Of a stretch of DNA of 38,108 bases, positions 12,935-22,318 are shown in pieces. Made by a program: the position numbers and the translations under genes. The notes under the pieces are model-generated. The model saw only the letters and a program-made list of their open reading frames with translations. It did not search any database and was not told where the DNA came from. How positions within the stretch are numbered: the first letter of the stretch is position 1; each line of letters starts with the position of its first letter. The DNA comes from Chloroflexota bacterium (GTDB lineage: Bacteria; Chloroflexota; Anaerolineae; Aggregatilineales; Phototrophicaceae), in NCBI GenBank assembly GCA_026706455.1, contig JAPOYS010000060.1, forward strand, positions 1-38,108, given 5' to 3'.

Positions 12935-14765
12935 TGGCCGGAGCGCAGCGATAATTGCTGATCAGCTCGGAAGCGCGCAGGGCTCGGTCATAGATGCGCA
13001 GGAGGCGAATCGGGGGACCGATCTCGACTCGCTCTGTATCAACATCGTCCGGCGCGCCATCTTGAACGCTCTTGCTGCCGGGAGCGATGATTAGGTTTTT
13101 GACGCTGCTGTTGACATGGCGAAGGTCGGGGCTGAAGCGCCCCCAGCCGAACTGCCTGTGCTCGCCGCCGTCACAGACGCCCCCGTCAACAATGAAGGTG
13201 ATGATCTTGGGACCGCCGTCGACCACTACCGCCAGATGATGCAGCTTCCCCGCTTCCAGCAACTCGCGGTCGCAATCCCAGCGGTTTTCCGTACGGCCGT
13301 CATTCAGGATGATCTCGACCGTTCCGTTTGACGCCGTCTGCAAAGCCCAGCCCTGCCCGGTCGGAGCGCGCGCGTCCAAAAGCAGTTGACCGCCATCAAG
13401 GCGCTGCAAAGCGAGCCAGACTTCTATTGTGAAGCCGGCGCGCAGATCCTTCGCGCCATAATCCGGGCTTTCATGATCGCGGGCGAGGAAGGCGGGCAGA
13501 GGCGGCATAATCACATGACCGTCGGGGTCTGCGTCCGCCGTCCATTGGGCGATGAGACCGTCACGCGTCACCGCGCCACTCTCATCGAACTGGCCCCAAA
13601 GCCCGTCCAGCAAGTCCTGATCAAGCCGGTGGACGCGGGCGACATCCTTTTGCGTCTCCAGCAGATAGATGGCCCCGGCCTCCTCTACCAAGTCAGGATA
13701 GCTCATGCGAATGTAGCTGTCGTCATCGTAGAGCGCGATCTCGGGCTGTGACCATTGGATGACGCGCCCGTCAGGCCCCTCCACCTCGATGCCGCCGCAG
13801 AGCCAGACCGGATTGCGATCTTCGTACCAGTTGCCGCCGTGATTGTGGAACCAGTAGAGATATTTTCCGTTACGGCATTTCCAGGCGAAATTGGCGGCGC
13901 GCGGATGTTTCATCAGGCGGCCATCGGCATAGCGCTTGTAGGCTGGCTCGGTCCAGGTGCGGCCGGCATCGCGGCTGTAGGCGAAGGCGGGATGTCCGTC
14001 GATGGTGCGGTAGACGCAGTAGAAGGAGCCGTCGCTGAGCAGCGCATAGCTCTGTTCTTCGGCGATGGGACCGCCGCCGGGTGGCGTACGCAAGCCGGCA
14101 TCGCCATCGGGCAGGGTCTCCCAAGTGATTTTGCTCGGGTCGTCTTCGGTCAGAATGTTGTCGCTGCGCAGGAGGACGCCTTCCGAGCGGGTGAAGAAGC
14201 CATGACCCAGGCCGCCGACTTTGTGCAGCGAGACAAAAGCGACGCCATCATGGACGATTGGTTTGCCGACATTCCAGAAGTAGCGGATCCGGCCGCCGTA
14301 GGGGTTTTCGCGGTCGATCGCCATCTCGCGCACGGGTATATTGTAGCGCTCCGGCGACCAGGTCCGGCCATGATCATCGCTGTATTTGAAGACGAAATAA
14401 CCTTGCGAGTCGACGCGATAGCATTCGCCGTTCTTGTAAGGCGGGTCATCGGCGATCACATGGCGGGTGTCATCGCTGTTGTGATTGTAAAACAGGTAAA
14501 TGCGGCCGCTCGGCGCCTTGAGAGGCACCGCGTACGACGCTTCCGGGCCGTCCGCGGGTTCGACCGCGACGGGCGCTGACCAGGTCCGCCCTTGATCGCT
14601 GCTGCGGGTCGCGATGATATGCTGGCCGGACGCGCCCTCGATGCCGGCGCCAGTGGTGATGGTGCAGAGCCAAGCGCCGTCATCCGTTACAACCACATAG
14701 GGCTGGTCGCTATAGCGCTCGGTCGGGATTTCGCGGCCGGTTGAAATATGTCGCTTGTCTTGCAT
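12903..14765 (-). CDS. BNR/Asp-box (sialidase-like) protein with C-terminal LamG domain
   Basis: This 620-residue protein lacks a signal peptide and is predicted to be cytosolic. Three Asp boxes of the form SxDxGxxW are visible: residues 55-62, 129-136 and 264-271. They mark a sialidase-type six-bladed propeller over about residues 1-400. From about 405 to 605 comes a concanavalin/LamG-like sandwich (FTIEVWLALQRLDGG, LHHLAVVVDGG, LRIYDRALRASELISNYR), usually a carbohydrate-binding fold. No FRIP arginine motif of true sialidases is seen, so neuraminidase activity is doubtful. The last ten residues (NPIPGPSPTL) are encoded by a dispersed repeat. AAGGAG lies 5 nt before the ATG. It follows the DppF gene by 9 bp, tying it to the transporter. 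An intracellular glycosidase or lyase is the best guess. Confidence 0.82.
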   Translation of the reverse strand: MQDKRHISTGREIPTERYSDQPYVVVTDDGAWLCTITTGAGIEGASGQHIIATRSSDQGRTWSAPVAVEPADGPEASYAVPLKAPSGRIYLFYNHNSDDTRHVIADDPPYKNGECYRVDSQGYFVFKYSDDHGRTWSPERYNIPVREMAIDRENPYGGRIRYFWNVGKPIVHDGVAFVSLHKVGGLGHGFFTRSEGVLLRSDNILTEDDPSKITWETLPDGDAGLRTPPGGGPIAEEQSYALLSDGSFYCVYRTIDGHPAFAYSRDAGRTWTEPAYKRYADGRLMKHPRAANFAWKCRNGKYLYWFHNHGGNWYEDRNPVWLCGGIEVEGPDGRVIQWSQPEIALYDDDSYIRMSYPDLVEEAGAIYLLETQKDVARVHRLDQDLLDGLWGQFDESGAVTRDGLIAQWTADADPDGHVIMPPLPAFLARDHESPDYGAKDLRAGFTIEVWLALQRLDGGQLLLDARAPTGQGWALQTASNGTVEIILNDGRTENRWDCDRELLEAGKLHHLAVVVDGGPKIITFIVDGGVCDGGEHRQFGWGRFSPDLRHVNSSVKNLIIAPGSKSVQDGAPDDVDTERVEIGPPIRLLRIYDRALRASELISNYRCAPANPIPGPSPTL

Positions 14766-14774
14766 CGTGACTCC

Positions 14775-15788
14775 TTAATTCTCCAGACCCTGCAATTCCA
14801 GTTCCTGCGAGAAATGACAGGCGGCGGTGTGGCCCGGCGCGACCTCAAGCAGAGGCGGCGCCTCGGCGCGACAAATATCCTGGGCGTAGGGGCAGCGGGG
14901 ATGAAAATAACAGCCGCTTGGCGGGTCGGCCGGGTCGGGCAGCTCGCCTTCAATGCCGCCGCTCTCGGGCAGAGGCTGGTCGGGATCGGGACGCGGAATG
15001 GCGGAGAGCAGCGCTTCGGTATAGGGGTGACGCGGGCGCGTGAACAACTCGTCAGTCGGCGCTTGCTCCACCAGCTTGCCGACATACATCACGGCGACAT
15101 CGTCGGAGACATGCTCGACCACGCTCAAATCGTGGGCGATGAACAAGTAGGTCAGGTTGAACTCTTCTTGCAAATCCTTCAGCAGATTCAGAATCTGCGC
15201 CTGTACCGAGACATCCAGCGCCGACACCGCTTCGTCACAGACGATCAGCTGGGGATTGATGCTCAAGGCGCGGGCGATGCCGATGCGCTGTCGCTGTCCG
15301 CCGCTGAAGGCATGGGGATAGCGTTTCATATAACGCAGATCCAGGCCGACATGCTCCAGGGCGGTGCGGACGCGGTCTTCCAGCGCCTTGCCGGACGCGA
15401 CCTTGTTGATGCGCAGCGGCTCGCTGACGATATCGAAGACGGTCTTGCGCGGATCGAGGCTGGAATAGGGATCTTGAAAGATCATCTGCATGTGCTTGCG
15501 GAATTCGCGCATTTCACGCCGCGTCAACTGGGCGAGGTCCGTGCTGAGGCCGTCGTGATGGAAGACGATCTCGCCGTCAGTCAGATCAACCGCGCGCAAG
15601 ACGCAGCGCCCCAAGGTCGTCTTGCCCGAGCCCGATTCACCGACCAAGCCCAGCGTCTTGCCCTTGTCGATGCGCAGGCTGACATCGTCAACCGCGCGCA
15701 CATGGCCGACAACGCGGCGCAGCAAGCCCTTTTCGATCGGGAAATATTTCTTCAGCCCGCGGACTTCCAGCAGGCTCGTCTCGCCCAT
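14775..15788 (-). CDS. ABC transporter ATP-binding protein, DppF/OppF type
   Basis: This cytosolic ATPase of 337 residues energises the Dpp-type permeases encoded upstream in the same run. Walker A reads [10 protein letters not shown], the signature is [14 protein letters not shown] and Walker B is [12 protein letters not shown], followed by the switch His in [11 protein letters not shown]. The C-terminal oligopeptide-transporter extension has the cysteine-rich pattern [14 protein letters not shown] followed by a later CH pair, as in DppD/DppF. The ATG at 15788 has AGGAG 10 nt upstream; an in-frame TTG at 15791 has a better 7-nt spacing and cannot be excluded. Unusually, it is split from its DppD partner by a BNR-protein gene. 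Confidence 0.92.
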   Translation of the reverse strand: MGETSLLEVRGLKKYFPIEKGLLRRVVGHVRAVDDVSLRIDKGKTLGLVGESGSGKTTLGRCVLRAVDLTDGEIVFHHDGLSTDLAQLTRREMREFRKHMQMIFQDPYSSLDPRKTVFDIVSEPLRINKVASGKALEDRVRTALEHVGLDLRYMKRYPHAFSGGQRQRIGIARALSINPQLIVCDEAVSALDVSVQAQILNLLKDLQEEFNLTYLFIAHDLSVVEHVSDDVAVMYVGKLVEQAPTDELFTRPRHPYTEALLSAIPRPDPDQPLPESGGIEGELPDPADPPSGCYFHPRCPYAQDICRAEAPPLLEVAPGHTAACHFSQELELQGLEN

Positions 15789-15794
15789 CAAGGG

Positions 15795-17141
15795 TTATCT
15801 CCTGGTGGCATCAACTGTTATCGGCGGGCGCAGGCGCACTGAAGTAAAAGCCGGGTCGCAATCGCGCAGCCATTCGTCGGTGATGAACTTGCCCAGCAGG
15901 TAATGCTTGCGGTCGGGATAGAACAAAATGCGCTCGACGCCATCATCAATCAGGCTGGGGTAAACAGCGACCTGCGTGCCGCCGGTGCCGGGCACCAGTA
16001 CGCCATTTGACGTGGCGAAGATCTTGGGCGGCCCAAAACGCAAGGGATGATCGCGCTCGCCGGGGATCTCCCGCCCGACAGTCAGCCAGACCGGATAGCG
16101 ATTGTGCTTGGAATCGACCGGGGATTTGCCGCCGTTGGCGGTACCGTCATTATTGTAGAAGAGCAGCAGATAGCGTCCGTCATGCAGACGGTAGAGCGGG
16201 CTGGGCGACATCGGGTTCAATACCGGGTTGCCGCCCGGTTCGTAGCGCAAGACACGCGGTTCGTCCCAGGAGCGGCCGTCATCGTCAGACAGGGCGTAAT
16301 AATTCGCGCCTAGCAAGGTCCGGAAGACGCAGATCAACCGTCCGTCAGATAGGGCCTGCACGGTGGGCTCTTGGGCGACGCTGACGCCCGGACGCCAGGG
16401 ATTTTCGACCTGGATGCCATGTGGCAGCTTGGGCCAGGTGGTGACGATGAGTTTCTTGGGGTCGCGTTCGCGCAAGATGTTCTCAAAGCGCATGAAATAT
16501 ATCTCCGACCAGTGCTCCAGCAGGTTCAGGCTGAGTTTGACGGCCGGATCCCAGGTATTGCTGGCCCAGCGGGAGAATGGCGCCAGCACATGATCCTCAG
16601 GAGTGACGAAGATGTTCTGATAGACGATCCAATTTGGCGGCACTGAGGGATCGGGATGGCTGATGGCGCTGGGCGCGATGGGAAAGTCGACGGACTCGTC
16701 GCTCCAAGTCAGCCCATCGTCGTCGGAGTAGCGACAGCGCACCAGGCCGGTCGTATCCTCGCGGGCATCGTCAACGCCGACATTCTTGTTGTAGATGTAA
16801 TAGACGCGGTGCCCGCCATCGGCCAAGACAGCCGGCGCGACTATCGGGAAGCCCCAGCTCGCCAGGCCAGTCCCGCGCGGGTCATCGGGTCCCGGGCCGT
16901 CAATCGTATAGGGCGCCGACCAGGTCCGGCCGCGGTCGGACGAGCGACTGACGACCACGCGCTGATCGCCGGCATTCTCGAAGGTCGATTGCGTCCAGAA
17001 GCCGAGGAAGCTGCCCGGCGGGGTCTCAACCACCAGGAAGTGCTGATTGCAGGCGTCCGGCCCGACGAAGTCACCCGGAATGTAGGCGAGCAGATCCGGT
17101 TCAGTGCGTTCCCATTCGTTGTCGAGGTAGAGGTCATTCAC
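15795..17141 (-). CDS. BNR/Asp-box (sialidase-like) protein
   Basis: This 448-residue protein has no signal peptide. Three Asp boxes are visible: residues 67-74 (SSDRGRTW), 139-146 (SDDDGLTW) and 285-292 (SDDDGRSW), giving a beta-propeller of the sialidase superfamily. Shared phrases with the other BNR protein ([12 protein letters not shown] versus LSDGSFYCVYRT, and RYPVWL versus RNPVWL) indicate the two are related, but this one lacks the LamG domain. The frame has no ATG near its beginning; GTG at 17141 is the only usual start, with AAAAGGG upstream, and a TAA closes the frame just before it. It lies between the DppD and DppF genes. An intracellular carbohydrate-active enzyme is suspected; the substrate and catalytic residues are not identified. 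Confidence 0.8.
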   Translation of the reverse strand: MNDLYLDNEWERTEPDLLAYIPGDFVGPDACNQHFLVVETPPGSFLGFWTQSTFENAGDQRVVVSRSSDRGRTWSAPYTIDGPGPDDPRGTGLASWGFPIVAPAVLADGGHRVYYIYNKNVGVDDAREDTTGLVRCRYSDDDGLTWSDESVDFPIAPSAISHPDPSVPPNWIVYQNIFVTPEDHVLAPFSRWASNTWDPAVKLSLNLLEHWSEIYFMRFENILRERDPKKLIVTTWPKLPHGIQVENPWRPGVSVAQEPTVQALSDGRLICVFRTLLGANYYALSDDDGRSWDEPRVLRYEPGGNPVLNPMSPSPLYRLHDGRYLLLFYNNDGTANGGKSPVDSKHNRYPVWLTVGREIPGERDHPLRFGPPKIFATSNGVLVPGTGGTQVAVYPSLIDDGVERILFYPDRKHYLLGKFITDEWLRDCDPAFTSVRLRPPITVDATRR

Positions 17142-17178
17142 AATGTCTTAGCCCTTTTGTGTGCTTGAGTAGTCCTGC

Positions 17179-18171
17179 CTATTCATACAGTACGCAGTTG
17201 ACGCTGTGCCCCGGCGCCACCGTCACCGCCTCCGGCATGGCTGCATCGCATCTACCGGGGATGAATTCGCTGCAGCGGCTGGCGAAGGGGCAGGCATCGG
17301 GCGGATCCAGCGGCACCGGCACTGTGCCTTTGATCGTCGCCAGGTGTACCCCCTCGGTCGCCCCGAACTTGGGAATCGAGCGCATCAGACCCTTGGTATA
17401 GGGATGCTTCGGGTCTTTGAATATCTGCCGCGCCGCGCCGTATTCGACGATCTTGCCCAGGTACATAACCGCGACATCGTCGGCCATATTGGCGATGACG
17501 CCCAGATCGTGAGTGATGAACATGATCGCCATGCCATTTTCCCGCTGCAAACGCTTCATCAGCCGCAGAATCTGCGCTTGTATCGTGACATCCAGGGCGG
17601 TGGTCGGCTCATCGGCGATCAGCAGGCGCGGGTTGAGGATGATGGCCATCGCGATCATACTGCGTTGGCGCATCCCGCCGGAAAGCTGAAAGGGATAATC
17701 GTCGATGCGCCGCTCGGGCGCGGGAATCCCGACCTCGTCCAATAGCGTAATCGTGCGTTCGCGCGCCGCCCGCTTGTCGGTCTCGCCATGCACGAAGAGC
17801 GCTTCCATGATCTGATTGCCGACAGTATGCACCGGCGAGAAAGCGGTCATCGGCTCCTGGAAGATCATGGCGATTTCACGACCGCGCAGGTCGCGCATCT
17901 GATCGCCGTCTTCATCCAATTGAGCGATGTCAACGGCGCCGGAATCATGATGCAGCAAGATCTGGCCGCGCAGTCGGCTGTTCTTCCGGGGTATGATGCG
18001 CATAATCGACTGCGCCGTCACGCTTTTGCCACAGCCCGATTCGCCGACGATGCCCAGCGTGCGGTTCTTCTTTATGGCGAAGGACAGTCCGTTCACCGCC
18101 TTCAGCGTGCCCTCTTCCAGCTCGAAGTAGGTGTGCAGGTCTTTGACCTCGAGCAGCAGGTCGAACGTCAT
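17179..18171 (-). CDS. ABC transporter ATP-binding protein, DppD/OppD type
   Basis: This 330-residue cytosolic ATPase has Walker A GESGCGKSVTAQ, signature LSGGMRQRSMIAMAI, Walker B LLIADEPTTALD and the switch His in FITHDLGVI. The C-terminal cysteine cluster (CPFASRCSEFIPGRC) is typical of DppD/OppD. AAGGAG lies 5 nt before ATG 18171. The alternative GTG at 18174 would leave only 2 nt, so ATG is preferred, giving a one-base overlap with the permease stop (TGATG). It should form a heterodimer with the DppF protein encoded two genes downstream. Confidence 0.93.
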   Translation of the reverse strand: MTFDLLLEVKDLHTYFELEEGTLKAVNGLSFAIKKNRTLGIVGESGCGKSVTAQSIMRIIPRKNSRLRGQILLHHDSGAVDIAQLDEDGDQMRDLRGREIAMIFQEPMTAFSPVHTVGNQIMEALFVHGETDKRAARERTITLLDEVGIPAPERRIDDYPFQLSGGMRQRSMIAMAIILNPRLLIADEPTTALDVTIQAQILRLMKRLQRENGMAIMFITHDLGVIANMADDVAVMYLGKIVEYGAARQIFKDPKHPYTKGLMRSIPKFGATEGVHLATIKGTVPVPLDPPDACPFASRCSEFIPGRCDAAMPEAVTVAPGHSVNCVLYE

Positions 18172-19316
18172 CACAACTCCTTATAGGGGTCGGCGGCGTC
18201 GCGCAAGCCATCGCCGACAAAGTTGAACAGCAGGACGGTCGCGATGACAAAAAGCGCCGGCGTCAGCAGCCAGGGATACAGGGCGACATTGGAGATATTC
18301 TGCGCGCCTTCCAGCAAGGTGCCCCAACTGACGGCGGGAGGACGAATGCCCAGCCCGAGGAAGCTCAGCGCGGTCTCGCCCAGGATCATGCCCGGGATGG
18401 CAATCGTGATATTCACGATGAGGAAGCTGATATAGCCCGGCAAGAGATGCTCGTAGATGATGCGAATGTCGCTGGCGCCGGCGATCTTGGCCGCGACGAT
18501 ATAATCGTGTTCGCGCATTTCCAGCAGCTTGGCGCGGACGGCGCGGGCCAGGCCGGTCCAGGTCATCGTCGACAAGATGATCGTGATGGCGAAGTAAGTC
18601 CGCTCGACCGGCCAATCGATCGGCACTATCGCCGCCAGCGCAATCCACAGCGGAATCTGCGGAATGGCGCTCAAGATCTCGGTGACGCGCATGATCAAGA
18701 TGTCGACCGCGCCGCCGTAATAGCCGGAGATGCCGCCCAGCGTCGCCCCGAGGAAGAAGCTCAGGAAGACGCCGACCAGGCCGATGGTCAAGCTGATGCG
18801 GCTGGCCGCCAGAATGCGCGACAGCACATCGCGCCCCAAACCGTCCGCGCCGAGCAAAAAGACCTTGCCCTCGCCCGCGTCAAAAAAGTGCAGGTCCATG
18901 TCCCAACGGCCCCAGAAGCGGTAGGGTTCGCCACGGGTGAAGAAGCGGATGCGATGGATCACGTCGGGGTCTTCGGTGTAGACGCGCTCGAACGTGTCGA
19001 GGTTCAGTTCATATTTCAAGCCATAGACGAAAGGACCGATGAAGTTGCCTTCTGAATCAAAAAAGTGAATCGGCGTCGGCGGCGTGTTGACGAAACCCTG
19101 ATGCTGGGTGACCGCGCGATAGGGCGACCAGAATTCGTAGGTGAAAGCCAGGAAGTACATGATGATTAAGACCAGGCCCGATATCAGCGCCAGCCGATGC
19201 CGCTTGAAGCGCCGCCAAATCAACTGCTGCTGGGAGGCGATATAGTAGCGCTCCTCCATGTTGGAAAGGCCGGTCGCAGGCACCGCGCCGCCGACTTCAT
19301 CGCTTTGGGTCGACAT
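18171..19316 (-). CDS. ABC transporter permease, DppC/OppC type, long form
   Basis: This 381-residue membrane protein has a cytoplasmic N-terminus of about 45 residues, a first helix (LALISGLVLIIMYFLAFTYE) and then a periplasmic stretch of roughly 100 residues before FLLGADGLGRDVLSRILAAS. This is the longer OppC variety. The coupling loop YIVAAKIAGASDIRIIYEHL lies at about 263-282, followed by LSFLGLGIRPPAVSWG. Its start overlaps the upstream DppB stop by one base and its stop overlaps the DppD start, so the three genes are translationally coupled. Confidence 0.92.
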   Translation of the reverse strand: MSTQSDEVGGAVPATGLSNMEERYYIASQQQLIWRRFKRHRLALISGLVLIIMYFLAFTYEFWSPYRAVTQHQGFVNTPPTPIHFFDSEGNFIGPFVYGLKYELNLDTFERVYTEDPDVIHRIRFFTRGEPYRFWGRWDMDLHFFDAGEGKVFLLGADGLGRDVLSRILAASRISLTIGLVGVFLSFFLGATLGGISGYYGGAVDILIMRVTEILSAIPQIPLWIALAAIVPIDWPVERTYFAITIILSTMTWTGLARAVRAKLLEMREHDYIVAAKIAGASDIRIIYEHLLPGYISFLIVNITIAIPGMILGETALSFLGLGIRPPAVSWGTLLEGAQNISNVALYPWLLTPALFVIATVLLFNFVGDGLRDAADPYKEL

Positions 19317-20314
19317 CAGGTCACGCCCTTTTCCATGCGAATGCGCGGGTCATATAGCGACAAGATGACATCGCCGAGGATCACGCCGATGACCGCCAGG
19401 ATGCTCTGGATCATCAAAATGCTGGCGGCCAGCTCGACATCTTCCGCCAGCAGCGCGCTGAACAAGAGCGGCCCCAGCGTGGGCAGGTTCAACACGATGG
19501 CGACGATGGTCTGCCCGGAGATCAGCCGCGGCAAGATATAGCCGATGGAGTTCACAACCGGGTTCAGCGCCAGCCGCACCGGATATTTGAAAAGCAACCG
19601 GCGATAACGAACGCCCTTGGCTCGCGCGGTAATCACATATTGTTGACCGAGCTCATCCAGCAGCGTGGCGCGCATCGTGCGGATGGTGCCGGCAGTATGG
19701 GCCGTGACGATCACGATGATCGGAATCCACAGATGATTGAGCAGGTCAAGCGCTTTCGCCAGCGACCAGGGCTGCTCTTCCACGCCCGGCGAATACAGCC
19801 CGCCGATGCTCAAACCGAAAAACTTGTGAAATAAGAACAAGAGAATAAGCGCCAGCAAGAAGTTGGGCGTCGCCAGCCCGATAAAGCCGACGAAGGTCCA
19901 GAAGTAATCGCCCAGGCTGTATTGATTTGTCGCGCTGTAGATGCCGATCGGCACCGCGATAGCGTAAGTGGCGATGAGGGATATGACCGACAGCATAACG
20001 GTCGCCGCGATGCGCTCATCAATGAGCTTGCTGACAGGGATGCCCAACATGGAATGGCCCATGTTGCCCCGCGCGAATTGCGTCGCCCAGATGAGATACT
20101 GGACATAAATCGGCTTGTCCAAGCCATATTGAGCGCGCAGGGCCGCTTCTTCTTCCTCGGTGATGATGTCGCCCTGCGCCTGACGCGCGTTGACGATGCG
20201 ATCGACGGCATCGCCGCGCGGAAGCTGGACGATCATGAAAATCAGAAAGCTGATGGCGATCAGCACGAGAAAGGCGTAGAGGAGGCGTTGGAGGAGGTAC
20301 TTGCTGAAGCTCAT
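19316..20314 (-). CDS. ABC transporter permease, DppB/OppB type
   Basis: This 332-residue membrane protein begins FSKYLLQRLLYAFLVLIAIS and continues with a periplasmic stretch containing YGLDKPIYVQYLIW. About five further helices follow; the coupling loop reads YVITARAKGVRYRRLLFKYP at about residues 222-241, and the C-terminus ends with SLYDPRIRMEKG. AAGG lies 6 nt before the ATG. It follows the SBP gene by 90 bp, a gap that contains a strong stem-loop, and makes the channel with the next gene's product. Confidence 0.92.
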   Translation of the reverse strand: MSFSKYLLQRLLYAFLVLIAISFLIFMIVQLPRGDAVDRIVNARQAQGDIITEEEEAALRAQYGLDKPIYVQYLIWATQFARGNMGHSMLGIPVSKLIDERIAATVMLSVISLIATYAIAVPIGIYSATNQYSLGDYFWTFVGFIGLATPNFLLALILLFLFHKFFGLSIGGLYSPGVEEQPWSLAKALDLLNHLWIPIIVIVTAHTAGTIRTMRATLLDELGQQYVITARAKGVRYRRLLFKYPVRLALNPVVNSIGYILPRLISGQTIVAIVLNLPTLGPLLFSALLAEDVELAASILMIQSILAVIGVILGDVILSLYDPRIRMEKGVT

Positions 20315-20355
20315 CGACTGCCTTGGAAGCGGCTTGCGCTTAGGTCAAGCCAGAA

Positions 20356-20383
20356 AAGGGATGCCCCAGTCGAGGCATCCCTT
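20356..20383 (-). promoter_or_regulatory. Strong stem-loop between SBP and permease genes
   Basis: AAGGGATGCC (20356-20365) and GGCATCCCTT (20374-20383) form a perfect 10-bp stem with an 8-nt loop. In the direction of transcription (minus strand) it is followed by two more T residues, giving CCCTTTTCTGG. This is a partial terminator or mRNA stabiliser that would keep SBP levels above those of the permeases downstream. Confidence 0.65.
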
Positions 20384-20404
20384 CGCACTTGAATCAAACT
20401 AGCC

Positions 20405-22318
20405 CTACATATCGTCGATATACCACTGCTCGATATGGAAGGGCGCGTAGAAGTTGGTGTCGGAGCCCCAGAACAGATTCTCGGTCGGCACATTGCGCAG
20501 TCGGTTGGAGTAGATGACCGGCTGCGGCGTCAGGCCGACTGAGGGAATGATCGGCAGCTTCTCGCCCCAATAGGCGAAGTAGGCCGCGCCCAACTCAGCC
20601 GCTTCCATCGAATCGCTCGGGTACTGGCTGAACTCGTCCCACAGCGTGTTGAGGTCCTTGATTTCCTGCGGCGGTTCGATGCCTTCGCCGCCAGCGGACG
20701 AGATCCATGCCGACCATTCGCGGGCCCAGAAGTGGCGCACCGGGTCGTTGACAGCGAAGTGATCAGGCGTACCGCGGCCGAAGAGCGTCGCGCGGCCGAT
20801 ATGCCACATGATCGTCATGACCTCGTTGTTGTTGTACAGGTCGAAGATCAAGTCCGGCGACGCGCCTTGACAGATCAGTTCGACGCCGATGTCGACGTAA
20901 TCGCTGGCCATCAATTCGCAGCCGGGCTGATGATCGACCAGGCCATGGGCGATAATCGCCACGCGCCGTCCATCCGCCAGCAGCCGGAAACCGGCGTCAT
21001 CGCGCTCGGTCAAGCCCAAGCCATCGAGCAAAGCGTTGGCTTTGTCCGGATGGTATTCGATCTTCTCGCTGAACCAGTCGTTGTTGAACCAGGGCAGCGT
21101 CTTCAGCGGTGTAGCCGGATGCGGCGCCGCCAAACCGAAGAAGAGCACATCGTTCATCTCGTCGCGGTCTATCCCCATCGATAGCGCGACGCGGAAGTCG
21201 ACGCTCTGGAAGAGCTCGCGGAAGGCGTCATCGGGATAGTTTTGGTTGGGGAAGAGCGAGAACTCTGATGGACGCAGCGACTGGGCGATATAGGTGGTGA
21301 ACCCGCCGTTTTCCTCTTCCGCGCGGTAGAGCCGCAGGTCAGTCGGGCGGGTATAGCGCACGCCGAAATCCAGTTCGCCCGCCGACAGCCTCAAGGCGTA
21401 AATATCGAGATCGCCCGCCAGCGACACCTCGATGTAGTCCATGTACGGCAACTGGTTGCCCGCTTCATCCACCTGATGGAAGTAGGGGTTGCGTTCCAGC
21501 AGGACGCGGTCGCTCTCGATGATGATGGGCGTCCAACTGTCCATGTAGGGACGATCGAGCGGCTGCGCCGACAGGTTGTAGCCCTGCGCCCGTTTGCTGT
21601 TGACCAGATCGACCCAGGTCTCCAAGCCGGCTTCTTCCGCCAGCGCCTGCGCGTTTTCGTTGTACTTCCCGTGATACTGCTTCAGCCAGTGCGAGGGACC
21701 GTAGAGGCTGTTGTCGCTGGAGAAGTGGGTGCGCCCGAAGCTGTCCATGGCGATCGGATAGGGGATGGCCCAGGTATAGCTGAAGGTGACATCATCAATG
21801 ACTTCGAAGGTCGCCACTTCGCCACCGGCGCGCCAGAAGCCGCCGGGCCCATTGGGGGCGACATCGGGGTCGTTCATGATGTCTTCCCAATGCCAGCGGA
21901 AATCTTCGGTATTGAAGTCATCGCCATCCGACCATTTCAAGCCTTCGCGCAGCTTGATCGTCAGAGTGCGATTCTCGTTCGACCATTCCCAGCTCTCGGC
22001 CAAATCGGCCTGATATTCGCTGGCGGTGAAGTTGTAGCGGAATAACCCGGTATGACGGATGCGCAGACCTTCGTCCATACGCTCGCCGATGTCGCCGAAG
22101 CGCAATGTCCCGCCATAGGAACCGATATCGCTCACGACCGGGATGACTTTAGGATTGCTCGGCAAACGCTCTTCCACCGGCGGCAACTCGCCAGCAGCCA
22201 CGCGCTCAGCCACCATCGGCGCTTCCGAAACCATCATGTCCTGGCCGAAGACGGGCGCCAGTCCGCCCATCAGGACAAGCAGCACTATCGTAAATGCGAA
22301 ATAGCGTTTCATATTCAT
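20405..22318 (-). CDS. ABC transporter family-5 substrate-binding protein
   Basis: This 637-residue secreted protein has a clear signal peptide (MNMKRYFAFTIVLLVLMGGL, with cleavage probably after PVFG near residue 25). The mature part contains YGGTLRFGDIG, the family-5 phrase LTIKLREGLKWSDGDDFNTE and later AIDIYALRL-type segments common to DppA/OppA relatives. It is longer than classical DppA (about 535 residues), as are many Chloroflexota oligosaccharide or peptide binders. AAGGAG lies 6 nt before the ATG. It heads the long minus-strand run with DppB, DppC, DppD, two BNR proteins, DppF, P450 and dehydratase. Because of these neighbours, a carbohydrate ligand is more likely than a peptide (inference). 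Confidence 0.92.
   Translation of the reverse strand: MNMKRYFAFTIVLLVLMGGLAPVFGQDMMVSEAPMVAERVAAGELPPVEERLPSNPKVIPVVSDIGSYGGTLRFGDIGERMDEGLRIRHTGLFRYNFTASEYQADLAESWEWSNENRTLTIKLREGLKWSDGDDFNTEDFRWHWEDIMNDPDVAPNGPGGFWRAGGEVATFEVIDDVTFSYTWAIPYPIAMDSFGRTHFSSDNSLYGPSHWLKQYHGKYNENAQALAEEAGLETWVDLVNSKRAQGYNLSAQPLDRPYMDSWTPIIIESDRVLLERNPYFHQVDEAGNQLPYMDYIEVSLAGDLDIYALRLSAGELDFGVRYTRPTDLRLYRAEEENGGFTTYIAQSLRPSEFSLFPNQNYPDDAFRELFQSVDFRVALSMGIDRDEMNDVLFFGLAAPHPATPLKTLPWFNNDWFSEKIEYHPDKANALLDGLGLTERDDAGFRLLADGRRVAIIAHGLVDHQPGCELMASDYVDIGVELICQGASPDLIFDLYNNNEVMTIMWHIGRATLFGRGTPDHFAVNDPVRHFWAREWSAWISSAGGEGIEPPQEIKDLNTLWDEFSQYPSDSMEAAELGAAYFAYWGEKLPIIPSVGLTPQPVIYSNRLRNVPTENLFWGSDTNFYAPFHIEQWYIDDM

Noticed and set aside
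14748..15842. 364-codon plus-strand open frame opposite the DppF gene
   Set aside because: The minus strand encodes a complete ATPase with all motifs; the plus translation is low in recognisable structure.
12903..17141. Calling the two BNR proteins true sialidases (neuraminidases)
   Set aside because: Asp boxes are present, but no FRIP motif, signal peptide or sialic acid catabolic genes (nanA, nanK, nanE) are seen.
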